This document shows, one piece after another, positions 32,966 to 41,132 of a DNA stretch of 64,000 bases. Below the pieces are notes generated by a model. It worked only from the letters and a program-made list of their open reading frames with translations, was not told the origin of the DNA and did not search any database. The position numbers and the translations under genes were made by a program. The stretch's first letter is position 1. Each line of letters begins with the position of its first letter. Origin of the DNA: Nocardiopsis flavescens (GTDB lineage Bacteria > Actinomycetota > Actinomycetes > Streptosporangiales > Streptosporangiaceae); assembly GCF_900141985.1 (NCBI RefSeq), contig NZ_FQZK01000015.1:1-64000 (forward strand). The letters run 5' to 3'.

Positions 32966-33643
32966 ATGGTCGACCTGCCGAGGTTGCCGGATGATCCCTC
33001 GAAGCTGGCGCGCGAGCCGCTGCGGGAGCAGATCCGGCAGGTCCTGGTCGAGGGCCTGCTGTCCGGCCGCTGGCAGCCGGGCGAGCGCATCGTCGAGCGC
33101 CGGATCGCCACGGAGCTGCGGGTCAGCCAGGCGCCGGTGCGCGAGGCGCTGCGCGAGCTGGAGACGCTGCGGCTGATCGAGACGGTCCCCAACAAGGGCG
33201 CCCGGGTGCGCGACTTCGGCGTCCGGGACATGGCCGAGATCTACCCGGTGCGCGCCGGACTGGAGCTGGTGGCCGCCGAACTGGCGGCCCCGCGGCTGCG
33301 CGCGGACCCGGCGCCGCTGGAGCGCGAGGTGGACCTGCTCAAGCGCGCGACCGCCGAGGGCGACGTGTCCGGGCAGATCAGGCACAGCGTGGAGTTCCAC
33401 CGGGAGGTCGTGCGGGCCGCCGACAACAGCGTGCTGCTGCACACCTGGGAGTCGCTGGGGGTGGAGGTGTGGACGGCCCTGTCGGTGCGCTGGCTGAACA
33501 TGGAGCTGCACGCCAAGGCCGCCGACCACGACCAGATCACCAAGGCGTTCCGCGAGGGGGACTCCCAGGTGGGGCGGATGCTGAGCGACCACGTGCTGAA
33601 CTACGTCGAGGCCGCGCTGCGCTCGAACGAAAGCGTGCACTGA
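32966..33643 (+). CDS. GntR/FadR-family transcriptional regulator
   Basis: A 225-residue regulator. The N-terminal winged helix reads LREQIRQVLVEGLLSGRWQP, IATELRVSQAPVREALRELE and LRLIETVPNKGARVRDF. The C-terminal FCD domain (YPVRAGLELVAAELAAPRL, with the ligand-site SVEFHREVVRAADN) is all helical and usually binds a carboxylate with metal help. The ATG is 6 nt after AAGGG. It lies just upstream of the dehydrogenase operon, whose promoter carries a perfect palindrome, so it is probably that operon's repressor, responding to a keto acid or similar. The effector is inferred. Confidence 0.88.
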   Translation: MVDLPRLPDDPSKLAREPLREQIRQVLVEGLLSGRWQPGERIVERRIATELRVSQAPVREALRELETLRLIETVPNKGARVRDFGVRDMAEIYPVRAGLELVAAELAAPRLRADPAPLEREVDLLKRATAEGDVSGQIRHSVEFHREVVRAADNSVLLHTWESLGVEVWTALSVRWLNMELHAKAADHDQITKAFREGDSQVGRMLSDHVLNYVEAALRSNESVH

Positions 33644-33740
33644 CCTTCGGGAACGCGTCCCTCCCGCGTCCGACTCGGGGGTTTGCGCCCGATGACCTGC
33701 CCTCTCGCGCCAAGGTCCCGGTATCTACCGTAAAGTCTTA

Positions 33741-33769
33741 TTGATCGATCATCGATCAGACCGTAGAGT
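33741..33769 (+). promoter_or_regulatory. Promoter with overlapping palindromic operator before E1 alpha
   Basis: TTGATC at 33741-33746 and TAGAGT at 33764-33769 are spaced 17 bp like -35 and -10 boxes. The perfect palindrome TGATCGAT-C-ATCGATCA at 33742-33758 covers the -35 box and spacer. A repressor bound there would block RNA polymerase. The adjacent GntR protein is the obvious candidate. Confidence 0.65.
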
Positions 33770-34141
33770 GTGGCGCGACGCACGTCACAGTGAACATCGG
33801 CCCTTACGGGCATCCGGAATCGTTCATCCGGCCGGTGAACGAACCCGGGGACCCCTCGCGGCGCCCCTGCTCCGCCCATGCTTAGCGCGGAGGAGACCGG
33901 GAAGCATGCGATGAGGGGTCCGGTGACAACCGCATACGAGACCCCGCGAGTCTTCCGCGCCAGGGGGAGCACCGAGCCACGCTCCCCAGGACGCACCCCG
34001 ACAGCCACAGGAGCGCCGCCGCCGTTGAGCCCGGTGGCGGCGCATGCCGGAGCCGCGCCCGACAGCGCGACCCCGGCGGGCCCCTCGCACCGCGGCCCAC
34101 AGGCCGTGGCGCCGGGCCTCTCGTACGTAGAAAGGCACACC
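33770..34141 (+). other. Long leader of the dehydrogenase operon
   Basis: About 370 bp between the proposed promoter and the E1 alpha start. The E1 frame stays open upstream from 33878, but that part has no E1 similarity, and a good ribosome site (GAAAGG) precedes 34142. I see no clear riboswitch or attenuator. A second promoter within it is possible. Confidence 0.45.
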
Positions 34142-35251
34142 ATGGCTGACACCACGGCCAAGCCGAAGGGCGCCGCCGCCCGGTCCTCCGGGACCCGCCG
34201 CCGCGCTCGCAAGAACACCTCCGCTGGCCTCGGCGACGAGAAGCCCGAGTCCCTTCTCGACTACTACCGCCGGATGCTCTTCATCCGCCGCTTCGAGGAG
34301 CGCACCGCCCAGGCCTACACGCAGGCCCGGATCGGCGGCTACTGTCACCTCAACCTGGGCGAGGAGGCCACCGTCGTCGGCCTGCTCGACGCGATGCGCC
34401 AGGACGACTACCTCTTCACGAACTACCGCGACCACGGGTACGCGATCGAGAAGGGCATGGACCCCAAGAGGGTCATGGCCGAGCTCTACGGGCGCTCCGA
34501 CGGCGTCTCCAAGGGCTGGGGCGGGTCGATGCACATGTACGACACCGAGACCCGCATGCTCGGCGGCTACGGCATCGTCGGCGGGCAGCTCCCGCTGGCC
34601 ACCGGCGCCGCGCTGGCGATCTCCTACCGCGGCGGCGACGAGGTCGTCGTCTGCCAGATGGGCGACGGCACCACCAACATCGGCGCCTGGCACGAGTCGC
34701 TCAACATCGCCAAGCTGTGGAACCTGCCCGTCGTCTTCGTGGTGATCAACAACTTCACCGGCATGGGCACCACCGTCGACATGTCCTCCGCCGAGCCCGA
34801 GCTGCACAAGCGCGGCTCCGCCTTCCGCATCGAGGGCGTGCGCGTGGACGGCCGCGACGTGCTCGCGGTCCGCGACACCGCGGCCGAGCTGGTCGAGCGG
34901 GCCCGCACGGAGCAGACCCCGTTCCTGCTGGAGGCGTGGAGCCACCGGCAGAAGGGCCACTCCGTCGTGGACCCCGCCAAGTACCGCACCGAGGAGCAGT
35001 GGGAGGAGGCCCGGGCCGACGAGAACGACCCGATCGCCCTCTTCGACGCGAAGCTGACCGAGGCCGGCGTCCTCACCGACGAGCTGCGCGAGGAGATCGC
35101 GGCGTCGGTCAAGGCCGAGGTCGCCGAGGCCGCGGACTTCGCCGAGAACAGCCCGCTGCCGGACGTGTCGACCCTCTTCGACTACACGTACGCCACCCCG
35201 GTCCCGAACGAGTCGCGGCGCATGCCGGCCGACCCGGTGTTCGCAGAGTAG
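34142..35251 (+). CDS. pdhA: 2-oxo acid dehydrogenase E1 component, alpha subunit
   Basis: A 369-residue thiamine-diphosphate subunit of a pyruvate or branched-chain 2-oxo acid dehydrogenase, which decarboxylates the keto acid and acylates lipoyl-E2. The TPP motif GDGTTNIGAWHESLNIAKLW ends in NN about 30 residues on. LDYYRRMLFIRRFEE, YRDHGYAIEKG and RKG-type loop residues (SHRQKGHSVVDP) are typical. The N-terminal 30 residues are basic and alanine-rich. The ATG is 6 nt after GAAAGG. It is followed by E1 beta and E2, and preceded by a GntR gene. Substrate (pyruvate versus acetoin or branched-chain) is not proven; pyruvate is favoured. Confidence 0.88.
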   Translation: MADTTAKPKGAAARSSGTRRRARKNTSAGLGDEKPESLLDYYRRMLFIRRFEERTAQAYTQARIGGYCHLNLGEEATVVGLLDAMRQDDYLFTNYRDHGYAIEKGMDPKRVMAELYGRSDGVSKGWGGSMHMYDTETRMLGGYGIVGGQLPLATGAALAISYRGGDEVVVCQMGDGTTNIGAWHESLNIAKLWNLPVVFVVINNFTGMGTTVDMSSAEPELHKRGSAFRIEGVRVDGRDVLAVRDTAAELVERARTEQTPFLLEAWSHRQKGHSVVDPAKYRTEEQWEEARADENDPIALFDAKLTEAGVLTDELREEIAASVKAEVAEAADFAENSPLPDVSTLFDYTYATPVPNESRRMPADPVFAE

Positions 35252-35267
35252 AGAAGGACGACGACAC

Positions 35268-36281
35268 ATGTCTGTGATCACCTACCGCCAGGCGCTCCGC
35301 GACACGCTGCGCGCCGAGATGGTCCGCGACGAGAACGTCCTCGTCATGGGCGAGGAGATCGGCGTCTTCGAGGGGTCCTACAAAATCACCGAGGGCCTGC
35401 TCAAGGAGTTCGGCCCGCGCCGGGTCAAGGACACCCCCATCGCCGAGGAGGGGTTCGTCGGCGCCGCGATCGGCGCGGCCATGCTGGGCCTGCGCCCGGT
35501 CGTGGAGCTGATGACCATCAACTTCTCGCTCATCGCGATCGACCAGATCATCAACCACGCCGCCAAGATCTACGGCATGTTCGGCGGCCAGACCAGCGTG
35601 CCCATGGTCATCCGCACGCCGGGCGGCGGCGGCCAGCAGCTCGGCGCGACGCACTCGCAGAACATCGAGCTGTTCTACTCCTTCATCCCGGGCCTGAAGG
35701 TGCTCGCCCCGAGCACCCCCGCGGAGGCCTCCGCGATGCTGCGCGCGGCCATCCGCGACGACGACCCGGTGCTGTTCCTGGAGAACCTGGGCCTGTACAA
35801 CTCCAAGGGCGAGGTCCCCGAGGACTACGCCCAGCCGGAGAACGACAACGTGGCGACCATCGGTCGCGCCGCCGTCACCCGCGAGGGCTCCGACATCACC
35901 CTCATCGGCTACTCCCGGATGGCCACGGTCGCCACCCGGGTCGCCGAGAAGCTCGCCGAGGAGGACATCAGCGTCGAGGTCGTCGACCTGCGCAGCCTCC
36001 GCCCCCTGGACCGCCAGACCTTCGTGGACTCGGTCAAGAAGACCGGCGCGGCCGTCGTCTGCGAGGACGACTGGCTCACCTACGGGATCGGCGCGGAGAT
36101 CGCCGCGTCCATCCAGGAGGGCGCCTTCGACTACCTGGACGCCCCCGTGCGGCGGGTGGCCATGGCCGAGGTGCCGATGCCCTACGCCAAGCCTCTCGAA
36201 ACCGCGGCCCTGCCGTCCATCGAGTCGATCAGCACCGCCATCAAGGAGACCCTGAGCGCCGTCGGCAAGCGGGTCGGGTAG
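35268..36281 (+). CDS. pdhB: 2-oxo acid dehydrogenase E1 component, beta subunit
   Basis: A 337-residue partner of E1 alpha that completes the thiamine-diphosphate active site. Recognisable are LVMGEEIGVFEGSYKITEGL, the cofactor-activating glutamate region in TPIAEEGFVGAAIGAAMLGL, MVIRTPGGGGQQLGATHSQN and DLRSLRPLDRQTFVDSVKKT. GAGAAGG lies 10 nt before the ATG, and the gap from the alpha gene is 16 bp. Length and order are normal for the split alpha/beta type of E1, unlike the single-chain AceE that many actinomycetes also have. Confidence 0.93.
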   Translation: MSVITYRQALRDTLRAEMVRDENVLVMGEEIGVFEGSYKITEGLLKEFGPRRVKDTPIAEEGFVGAAIGAAMLGLRPVVELMTINFSLIAIDQIINHAAKIYGMFGGQTSVPMVIRTPGGGGQQLGATHSQNIELFYSFIPGLKVLAPSTPAEASAMLRAAIRDDDPVLFLENLGLYNSKGEVPEDYAQPENDNVATIGRAAVTREGSDITLIGYSRMATVATRVAEKLAEEDISVEVVDLRSLRPLDRQTFVDSVKKTGAAVVCEDDWLTYGIGAEIAASIQEGAFDYLDAPVRRVAMAEVPMPYAKPLETAALPSIESISTAIKETLSAVGKRVG

Positions 36282-36296
36282 AGGGAGTTCCAGTCC

Positions 36297-37601
36297 ATGA
36301 GCGAGATCTACATGCCGCGCCTCTCCGACACCATGGAGGAAGGCGTGATCAGCACCTGGGTCAAGAAGGTGGGTGACAAGGTCGCCTCCGGCGACGTCCT
36401 GGTCGAGATCGAGACCGACAAGGCCGTCATGGAGTACGAGGCCTACGAGGACGGCTTCCTGGTGAAGCAGTCGGTGGCCGAGGGCGAGACGGTGCAGATC
36501 GGCGCCGTCATCGGCGTGATCGGCGACTCCCCGGACGCGGTCCCCGACGACTCCGGGGCCCCCGCGGCCGAGGAGAAGGCGCAGGAGGAGGCCCCCGCCC
36601 AGGAGAAGGCGGCGGCCGAGGAGCCCGCCGCCCCGGCGCAGGAGGAGGCCCCGGCCCCGGCCGCGGCGTCGTCCAATGAGGGCGAGCGCCCGCGCACCTC
36701 CCCGCTGGCCCGCCGCCTGGCCAAGGAGTACGGCCTGGACATCAACGGCATCAAGGGCTCCGGCCCGCGCGGCCGGATCGTCCGCGCCGACATCGAGGCC
36801 GCCGCCAAGGAGGGCACGGGCTCCGCTCCCGCCGCCCAGGCCCAGGCGTCCGCGGCCCAGTCCGCTCCGGCCGCCGCCCCGGCGTCGCAGGCCCCGTCGT
36901 TCGACGACGGCCGCGACTCCGAGGAGGTGCCGATCGGCAACATCCGCAAGGTGATCGCGCGGCGCCTGACCGAGAGCAAGCAGCAGGTCCCGCACTTCTA
37001 CCTGCGCCGGACCATCGACGCCGAGGCGCTGAAGGCGTTCCGCGGGCAGATCAACGCGCAGCTGGCGAGCACGGGCGCGAAGATCAGCTTCAACGACCTC
37101 ATCGTCAAGGCCAGCGCCACGGCGCTGAAGCTGCACCCGGCCGTCAACTCCTCGTGGGTGGACGGGAAGCTGCTCAAGCACGGGCGGATCAACGTCGGCG
37201 TGGCCGTCGCGGTCGACACCGGGCTGGTGGTGCCGGTGCTGCACGACACCGACAAGGCGACCCTGTCGGAGATCTCCGGCCGCACCCGCGACCTGGCGGG
37301 CAAGGCGCGCGACGGCAAGCTCAAGCCGCAGGAGATGAGCGGCGGCACGTTCAGCGTGTCCAACCTGGGCATGTTCGGCGTGGACAGCTTCTCCGCCGTG
37401 ATCAACCCGCCGGAGGCGGCGATCCTGGCGGTCGGCGCGATGCGCCAGGAGGCCGTGGTGGTGGACGGCGAGGTCGCCGTGCGCAACCGGATCTCCCTGG
37501 AGCTGTCGGTGGACCACCGCGCGGTCGACGGCGCCGTGGGCGCCGCGTTCCTCAAGGACCTCGCGGAGATCCTGGAAGAGCCGATGCGGATCCTCCTGTA
37601 A
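36297..37601 (+). CDS. Dihydrolipoamide acyltransferase (E2)
   Basis: A 434-residue core subunit with three parts. An N-terminal lipoyl domain has the modified lysine in ETDKAVMEYEAYE. An Ala/Pro/Glu linker leads to a peripheral-subunit-binding domain (SPLARRLAKEYGLDINGIKG, GPRGRIVRADIE). A catalytic domain contains FSVSNLGMFGVDSFSAVINP and the active-site DHRAVDG near the C-terminus. It transfers the acyl group from E1 to CoA. The gap from E1 beta is 15 bp. No E3 (lipoamide dehydrogenase) follows, so it must be supplied from elsewhere. The operon ends at a 14-bp hairpin. Confidence 0.94.
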   Translation: MSEIYMPRLSDTMEEGVISTWVKKVGDKVASGDVLVEIETDKAVMEYEAYEDGFLVKQSVAEGETVQIGAVIGVIGDSPDAVPDDSGAPAAEEKAQEEAPAQEKAAAEEPAAPAQEEAPAPAAASSNEGERPRTSPLARRLAKEYGLDINGIKGSGPRGRIVRADIEAAAKEGTGSAPAAQAQASAAQSAPAAAPASQAPSFDDGRDSEEVPIGNIRKVIARRLTESKQQVPHFYLRRTIDAEALKAFRGQINAQLASTGAKISFNDLIVKASATALKLHPAVNSSWVDGKLLKHGRINVGVAVAVDTGLVVPVLHDTDKATLSEISGRTRDLAGKARDGKLKPQEMSGGTFSVSNLGMFGVDSFSAVINPPEAAILAVGAMRQEAVVVDGEVAVRNRISLELSVDHRAVDGAVGAAFLKDLAEILEEPMRILL

Positions 37602-37634
37602 CAGCGCGGAGCACGCGAGCGCTGCGAGCGCGCA

Positions 37635-37666
37635 CGCCCCGGCCGGGGGTCTCCCCGGCCGGGGCG
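37635..37666 (+). terminator. Terminator of dehydrogenase operon
   Basis: Perfect 14-bp stem CGCCCCGGCCGGGG/CCCCGGCCGGGGCG with a 4-nt loop, followed by TTCGTGT, 33 bp after the E2 stop. Confidence 0.85.
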
Positions 37667-37784
37667 TTCGTGTCGCCGGTACCGGCGGTGCTGTGGGTAC
37701 TGAGGGTGCTGCGGGCGCGAGTGCTGTCCGTGTTGTCGGAGTCGACAGGATTCGTCCACAGGCTGTGGACAGAGCGCGCCGCCG

Positions 37785-38171
37785 CTACAGGAGCAGTCCG
37801 GCGGCGTGACCGATCACCACCCCGGCCGCCAGCACCGTCCCGTAGGCCAGCGCCGACCACCCGCGCCGGCGGCGCCTGCGGAGCGGGGCCCGGTGGCGAC
37901 CGCGCGGCGGGGGCGGAGGGGGTTGCGCGGTGTCGGCTTCGTGCTTTCGGCGTTCCTCGGCCAGGCCCATCCACGCGGGGAGGACGCCGTGCTCGGTCCG
38001 GTAGGCGACCCTGGGGTTGCCCGCCAACTGGCGGAGAAGGCGCTGCTCACGGGTCATCCGTGCGGGGTTCGGGGCGGGGGCCGGGGCGAAGGCCCGGGTC
38101 CGGGTCCGGGAGAAGCGGTGGCCCCGGGGTGCGTCCAGCACCGACCGGACGTGCTCCTGGACGGCGGTCAC
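37785..38171 (-). CDS. Hypothetical tail-anchored membrane protein
   Basis: A 128-residue protein I do not recognise. The N-terminal half is basic (RGHRFSRTRTRAF, then TREQRLLRQLAGNPRVAYRT). Proline and arginine tracts (QPPPPPPRGRHRAPLRRRRR) precede a single C-terminal helix (WSALAYGTVLAAGVVIGHAA). The GTG start overlaps the stop of the upstream GHKL-kinase gene, so the two are translationally coupled and probably work together. Confidence 0.6.
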   Translation of the reverse strand: MTAVQEHVRSVLDAPRGHRFSRTRTRAFAPAPAPNPARMTREQRLLRQLAGNPRVAYRTEHGVLPAWMGLAEERRKHEADTAQPPPPPPRGRHRAPLRRRRRRGWSALAYGTVLAAGVVIGHAAGLLL

Positions 38172-38641
38172 CGCCCGTCGCCGTTCGGGGGGAGGGGGAA
38201 CTCGGCCCAGACCGCCGTGCCCAGGCCGGAGCAGAACGGGAGGGGGACGATCGGGTAGGAGCCCCAGGCGCGGGCGAGCGCGGCGACCATCAGCAGGCCC
38301 CGGCCGCGTTCGGCGGTCAGCCACTCCTGCGGGGTGCGGTCGAGCGGGATCTCGGGCGAGGACTCGCGGGCCCCGTCGTCCACGACGGTCAGGCGGAGCA
38401 CACCCGGTTCCGAGACGAAGAGCGCGCGCAGCACGCGGCCGTCCGGGTCGCCGGAGCGGGTGTGCTCGACGGCGTTGGCGGCGATCTCGCTCGCGCACAG
38501 GACGGCGGCCTCCACCAGGTCTTCGGGGAACCCGGCCAGGTCGGCGCGCAGGTCCGCGCGCACGGTGCCCGTGTGGGCGAGGTCGCCGGGGTAGATACGG
38601 GCCCGCCAGCGGGCAGGACTCACGTGCGGCACAATGGCCAT
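38168..38641 (-). CDS. RsbW-like GHKL ATP-binding protein (anti-sigma type)
   Basis: A 157-residue protein with an HATPase_c_2 fold. The N-box is EIAANAVEHTRSG, the G1 box is VVDDGARESSP and the G2 box is ERGRGLLMVAALARAWG. Small stand-alone proteins of this type act as serine kinases or anti-sigma factors and are typical partners of XRE/DUF397 loci in actinomycetes. The ATG is preceded by GAAAG at 8 nt. A good part of the N-terminal extension open upstream has no family similarity. It is co-transcribed with the tail-anchored protein. The target is unknown. Confidence 0.82.
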   Translation of the reverse strand: MAIVPHVSPARWRARIYPGDLAHTGTVRADLRADLAGFPEDLVEAAVLCASEIAANAVEHTRSGDPDGRVLRALFVSEPGVLRLTVVDDGARESSPEIPLDRTPQEWLTAERGRGLLMVAALARAWGSYPIVPLPFCSGLGTAVWAEFPLPPNGDGR

Positions 38642-38723
38642 GTCGACAACTTTCTTTATTGGTTGGTTTGCTTGTCGGCCTGCTCCGGGGGTGTTCTCAG
38701 CACCCGCCGGAGCTTTCTCGTGG

Positions 38724-39026
38724 TCAGCCCGAGTGCTGGGCGACCCGCTGCGCCGGGAGCGGGGTGAGGGCGGGGTCGCTCCCGTTCCCCCTGGTGATCG
38801 CCCGCTGTTCCGGCCCCGGCTTGAGCGATTCCGCGGTGGCACAGAAATTCGCTCCCACCCGCGAACACGGCACAGTGCTGGGCTCTACGGCACGGTTCGC
38901 CGGGCGAGCGGGAGCGGAGGTGCCGCTCCTCGTGGTGAGGGCACGTACGCCGCTCCCGCTCTGGTTCTCCGCCACGGACCCGCCCAGGCCTCCCCGGTGG
39001 AACAGGGGTGGTTTGCCGGTGCTCAT
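38724..39026 (-). CDS. Possible small protein coupled to 39023 gene
   Basis: A 100-residue frame whose ATG overlaps the TGA of the upstream gene (ATGA), the usual sign of translational coupling. The sequence is Gly/Ser/Thr/Ala/Pro-rich with three cysteines and no recognised family. Overlap alone can arise by chance in such DNA, so this is tentative. If it is not real, 38642-39022 holds only the promoter of the GHKL gene. Confidence 0.3.
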   Translation of the reverse strand: MSTGKPPLFHRGGLGGSVAENQSGSGVRALTTRSGTSAPARPANRAVEPSTVPCSRVGANFCATAESLKPGPEQRAITRGNGSDPALTPLPAQRVAQHSG

Positions 39027-39400
39027 GCCGTCGCGCGTTCGTCGGCCGGTTCGCCGTCTTCGAGGTCGTCCTCGGTGCACACGAGCGGCGGATACGGCTC
39101 GTCCACCCAGACCACCCGGCACGGGTAATGCGTCCTCCGCTCACAGATCGACATGACCTGAGACAACGACCGAAAGCTTCCTCGGAGCCTCATCTCCTGG
39201 GGGATGAGGCTGACGCCGCCGTCACTGAACTGGAGTCCCCAGGCGAGGACCACGGCGTCGGACTCCTCATAGTTCAGGACACAGACAGCGAACCTGCGGG
39301 GTGCCGCCTCACGGGACATCTCGTCGGTTTCGTGCTCCAGCTCCTCCGGGGAGAGGTGGAAGAGCGTGTGCACGGTCGCGGAGATTTGTTCGTTCGTCAT
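39023..39400 (-). CDS. Hypothetical protein, actinomycete accessory type
   Basis: A 125-residue soluble protein of unknown family. It starts with MTNEQISATVHTLFHLSPEE, has a beta-rich middle (RRFAVCVLNYEESDAVVLAW) and a charged end with VVWVDEPYPPLVCTEDDL. Composition is varied and codon use looks coding. A start four codons earlier (39412) is possible. Lying between the GHKL-kinase gene and the XRE gene, it may belong to the same regulatory island. No function can be assigned. Confidence 0.55.
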   Translation of the reverse strand: MTNEQISATVHTLFHLSPEELEHETDEMSREAAPRRFAVCVLNYEESDAVVLAWGLQFSDGGVSLIPQEMRLRGSFRSLSQVMSICERRTHYPCRVVWVDEPYPPLVCTEDDLEDGEPADERATA

Positions 39401-39799
39401 GCCCATGAGCATCCATCGTGGCGCTGACCTGCGGGAAGAGTTTCGGGTTCTGAGCTTGGATCGTGGAACGCCGCCCGAAAAGCGAGGTTTTCAGGGAAAC
39501 CCCTTGGAACTTCGGGGTTCGGCCCTGAACCTCGGAACCCCCTCCTGAACCACCGTGGAATGCAGCCCCCTGCGTTGGAAACGGACACGGCTTCGTGGAA
39601 TCCCGCGCTCGACCGCAGAATCGGACATCCGCCGGTGTCGCAGGCCAGTTCGAAATGAACCTGTGGAAAAGCTGTGCGACGACCCGGGGTCGATTAACCT
39701 GGGCGTTAGTAGGTCGTGCGTGACCTGTATCCACGTGATCCGGCATCAGGTCGTGTACACCCCTCTCTCGGCCGCCCCTCTTTTCCACAGGAGAGCCCT
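39401..39799. other. Gene-free divergent region before XRE gene
   Basis: About 400 bp without a convincing gene. Composition is closer to balanced than in the surroundings. Several GAAC/GGTTC-type short inverted repeats occur near 39480-39545, for example around GGAACTTCGGGGTTC, which could be operators or transcript hairpins for the two divergent genes. Confidence 0.5.
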
Positions 39800-40699
39800 G
39801 TGACCGATTTGCGTGTTATCCCGACCGCTCCCGACGACTCCGCGGACGGCGCCGCCGACACCGGCAAGCGCCCCGCACCCCTACTGCGTTACTACGGGTC
39901 TGAACTGCGGAGGTTCCGCGAGGCGGCGGGACTCACGCAGGAGGAGCTGGGGAAGCGGATCAACTGCTCCAAGAGCAAGGTGTCCATGGTGGAGACGGGA
40001 CGCAGCTCACCTCTGGAGGCCACGAAGAAGGATCGGCTGAACTCGCCCTTCACCCGCCAGTGCGAGGAGGCGTTGAATACGGGAGGCGCCCTGACACGGA
40101 TACTGCCGCTACTCGTAGATGTGGAGAAGGCCTATCCTGATTGGTTTCGACCTTTCCCTGGGCTTGAGTCCGAGGCTACAGAAATCTATAGTTTCGAACC
40201 TCAAGCCGTCCCAGGCCTCTTGCAGACGGAAGATTACGCCCGCGAACTGCTGCGTTCTTACTACCCTCCGATCTCTGACGCTGAGCTGGAGAGCCAGGTG
40301 CAGGCCAGAATGCACCGGCAAGAAGCACTGAAGCGTAAGATGCCACCGCTCAGCTGGTTCCTGCTGGATGAGGCTGTTCTACGAAGGCCGGTTGGAGGAG
40401 CGGAGTTATTTGCCGCCCAGCTGGATCATCTTCTGATTACTGGCGGTAACCGCTGGGTTCAGCTTCAGATCATCCCCTTCACTCGGGGTCCGCATGCTCT
40501 GATGAATGGGAGCATGGTGATCCTCCAGTTGCCCAAGGATAGGGTGTTATACGTTGAGGGGCAGGGGAGCGCACACATCACCGCGACGGAACCGGACGTC
40601 TACAAAGCCACCCTCACTTTCCATGCGGCCTGTGCGCAAGCGCTCTCCACAGAAGAGTCGTTGCAGTTGATCGCAGAAATCCGAGGAACACTATGCTGA
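39800..40699 (+). CDS. XRE-family regulator with DUF5753 domain
   Basis: A 299-residue regulator. The helix-turn-helix at about residues 30-70 reads LRRFREAAGLTQEELGKRIN, CSKSKVSMVETGR. The DUF5753 effector domain follows (YSFEPQAVPGLLQTEDYARE, the QARMHRQEAL helix, LQIIPFTRGPHALMNGSMV, YVEGQGSAHI). The GTG is 6 nt after AGGAG. Its last codons overlap the DUF397 start by 7 bp. XRE/DUF397 pairs of the WhiJ/AbaA type control development and antibiotic output in Streptomyces. The 3' two-thirds has visibly lower GC than the 5' part, suggesting mixed ancestry. Confidence 0.9.
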   Translation: MTDLRVIPTAPDDSADGAADTGKRPAPLLRYYGSELRRFREAAGLTQEELGKRINCSKSKVSMVETGRSSPLEATKKDRLNSPFTRQCEEALNTGGALTRILPLLVDVEKAYPDWFRPFPGLESEATEIYSFEPQAVPGLLQTEDYARELLRSYYPPISDAELESQVQARMHRQEALKRKMPPLSWFLLDEAVLRRPVGGAELFAAQLDHLLITGGNRWVQLQIIPFTRGPHALMNGSMVILQLPKDRVLYVEGQGSAHITATEPDVYKATLTFHAACAQALSTEESLQLIAEIRGTLC

Positions 40700-40896
40700 T
40701 GACGTCCTCCGTTGCTGGTCTGGCGTGGCGCAAGTCCACCTACAGCGGAAACCAAGGGGGCAACTGCGTAGAGGTGGCCGACACCCCCGACCTCCACGCG
40801 GTCCGCGACTCCAAGACCCCTGGTCAGGCACCCCTTGCCTTCGACCGCGCCGAGTGGCAGGCCTTCCTCCGCACCACCCGGGACGACCGGCTCTGA
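40693..40896 (+). CDS. DUF397 protein (first copy)
   Basis: A 67-residue member of DUF397. Typical segments are LAWRKSTYSGNQGGNCVEVA, AVRDSKTPGQAPLAFDRAEW and QAFLRTTRD. It starts within the XRE gene, so translation is coupled. DUF397 proteins are small partners of XRE/DUF5753 regulators, perhaps modulating DNA binding. This copy lies in the duplicated segment shared with 41324-41651 and is nearly identical to the third copy outside its N-terminus. Confidence 0.9.
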   Translation: MLMTSSVAGLAWRKSTYSGNQGGNCVEVADTPDLHAVRDSKTPGQAPLAFDRAEWQAFLRTTRDDRL

Positions 40897-41056
40897 CCAG
40901 CCCAGATACCTCCGCCCCGGCCGTTGGCCGGGGCATCACCGATGATCAGGCAAACGATCCCGTGGCGGCCGAGCAGGCCGTCACGATCACGGATCTGAAA
41001 ACCGGGACTCGAAAGCGGCGAGGGCGGGGAACGCGGCGGTGTCGATGCTCCGTGTT
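40726..41056. repeat. Duplicated segment, copy A
   Basis: About 330 bp closely matching 41324-41651, offset by 595-598 bp. It contains most of a DUF397 gene and then about 125 bp homologous to the 3' end of the APH-like gene at 41576. In copy A that APH fragment (about 40932-41056) has no gene attached, so it is a relic. Confidence 0.85.
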
Positions 41057-41120
41057 CTTCACGCCCCACGAGTGGGAAAGCTTCCTGGACGGAGCCGAAA
41101 AAGGAGAGTTCCAGCGCTAG
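41052..41120 (+). pseudogene. DUF397 C-terminal remnant
   Basis: The frame reads VFFTPHEWESFLDGAEKGEF, which is the C-terminal DUF397 pattern (FTPxEWxxFLxGxxxGEF), but the N-terminal part is missing. It starts exactly where the duplicated segment ends, so a DUF397 gene was cut by the rearrangement. The frame upstream of it is meaningless APH antisense sequence. Confidence 0.7.
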
Positions 41121-41132
41121 AAAGGCCCTTGT

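Noticed and set aside
33878..34141. N-terminal extension of E1 alpha
   Set aside because: Open in frame but low-complexity and unlike E1; the ribosome site GAAAGG supports the start at 34142.
35109..37517. 802-codon antisense frame over the dehydrogenase operon
   Set aside because: It spans three well-supported genes on the other strand and has biased, repetitive composition.
40725..41120. 131-codon frame after the first DUF397 gene
   Set aside because: Its first half is the DUF397 gene read out of frame and the APH fragment read antisense; only the last 23 codons resemble a protein.
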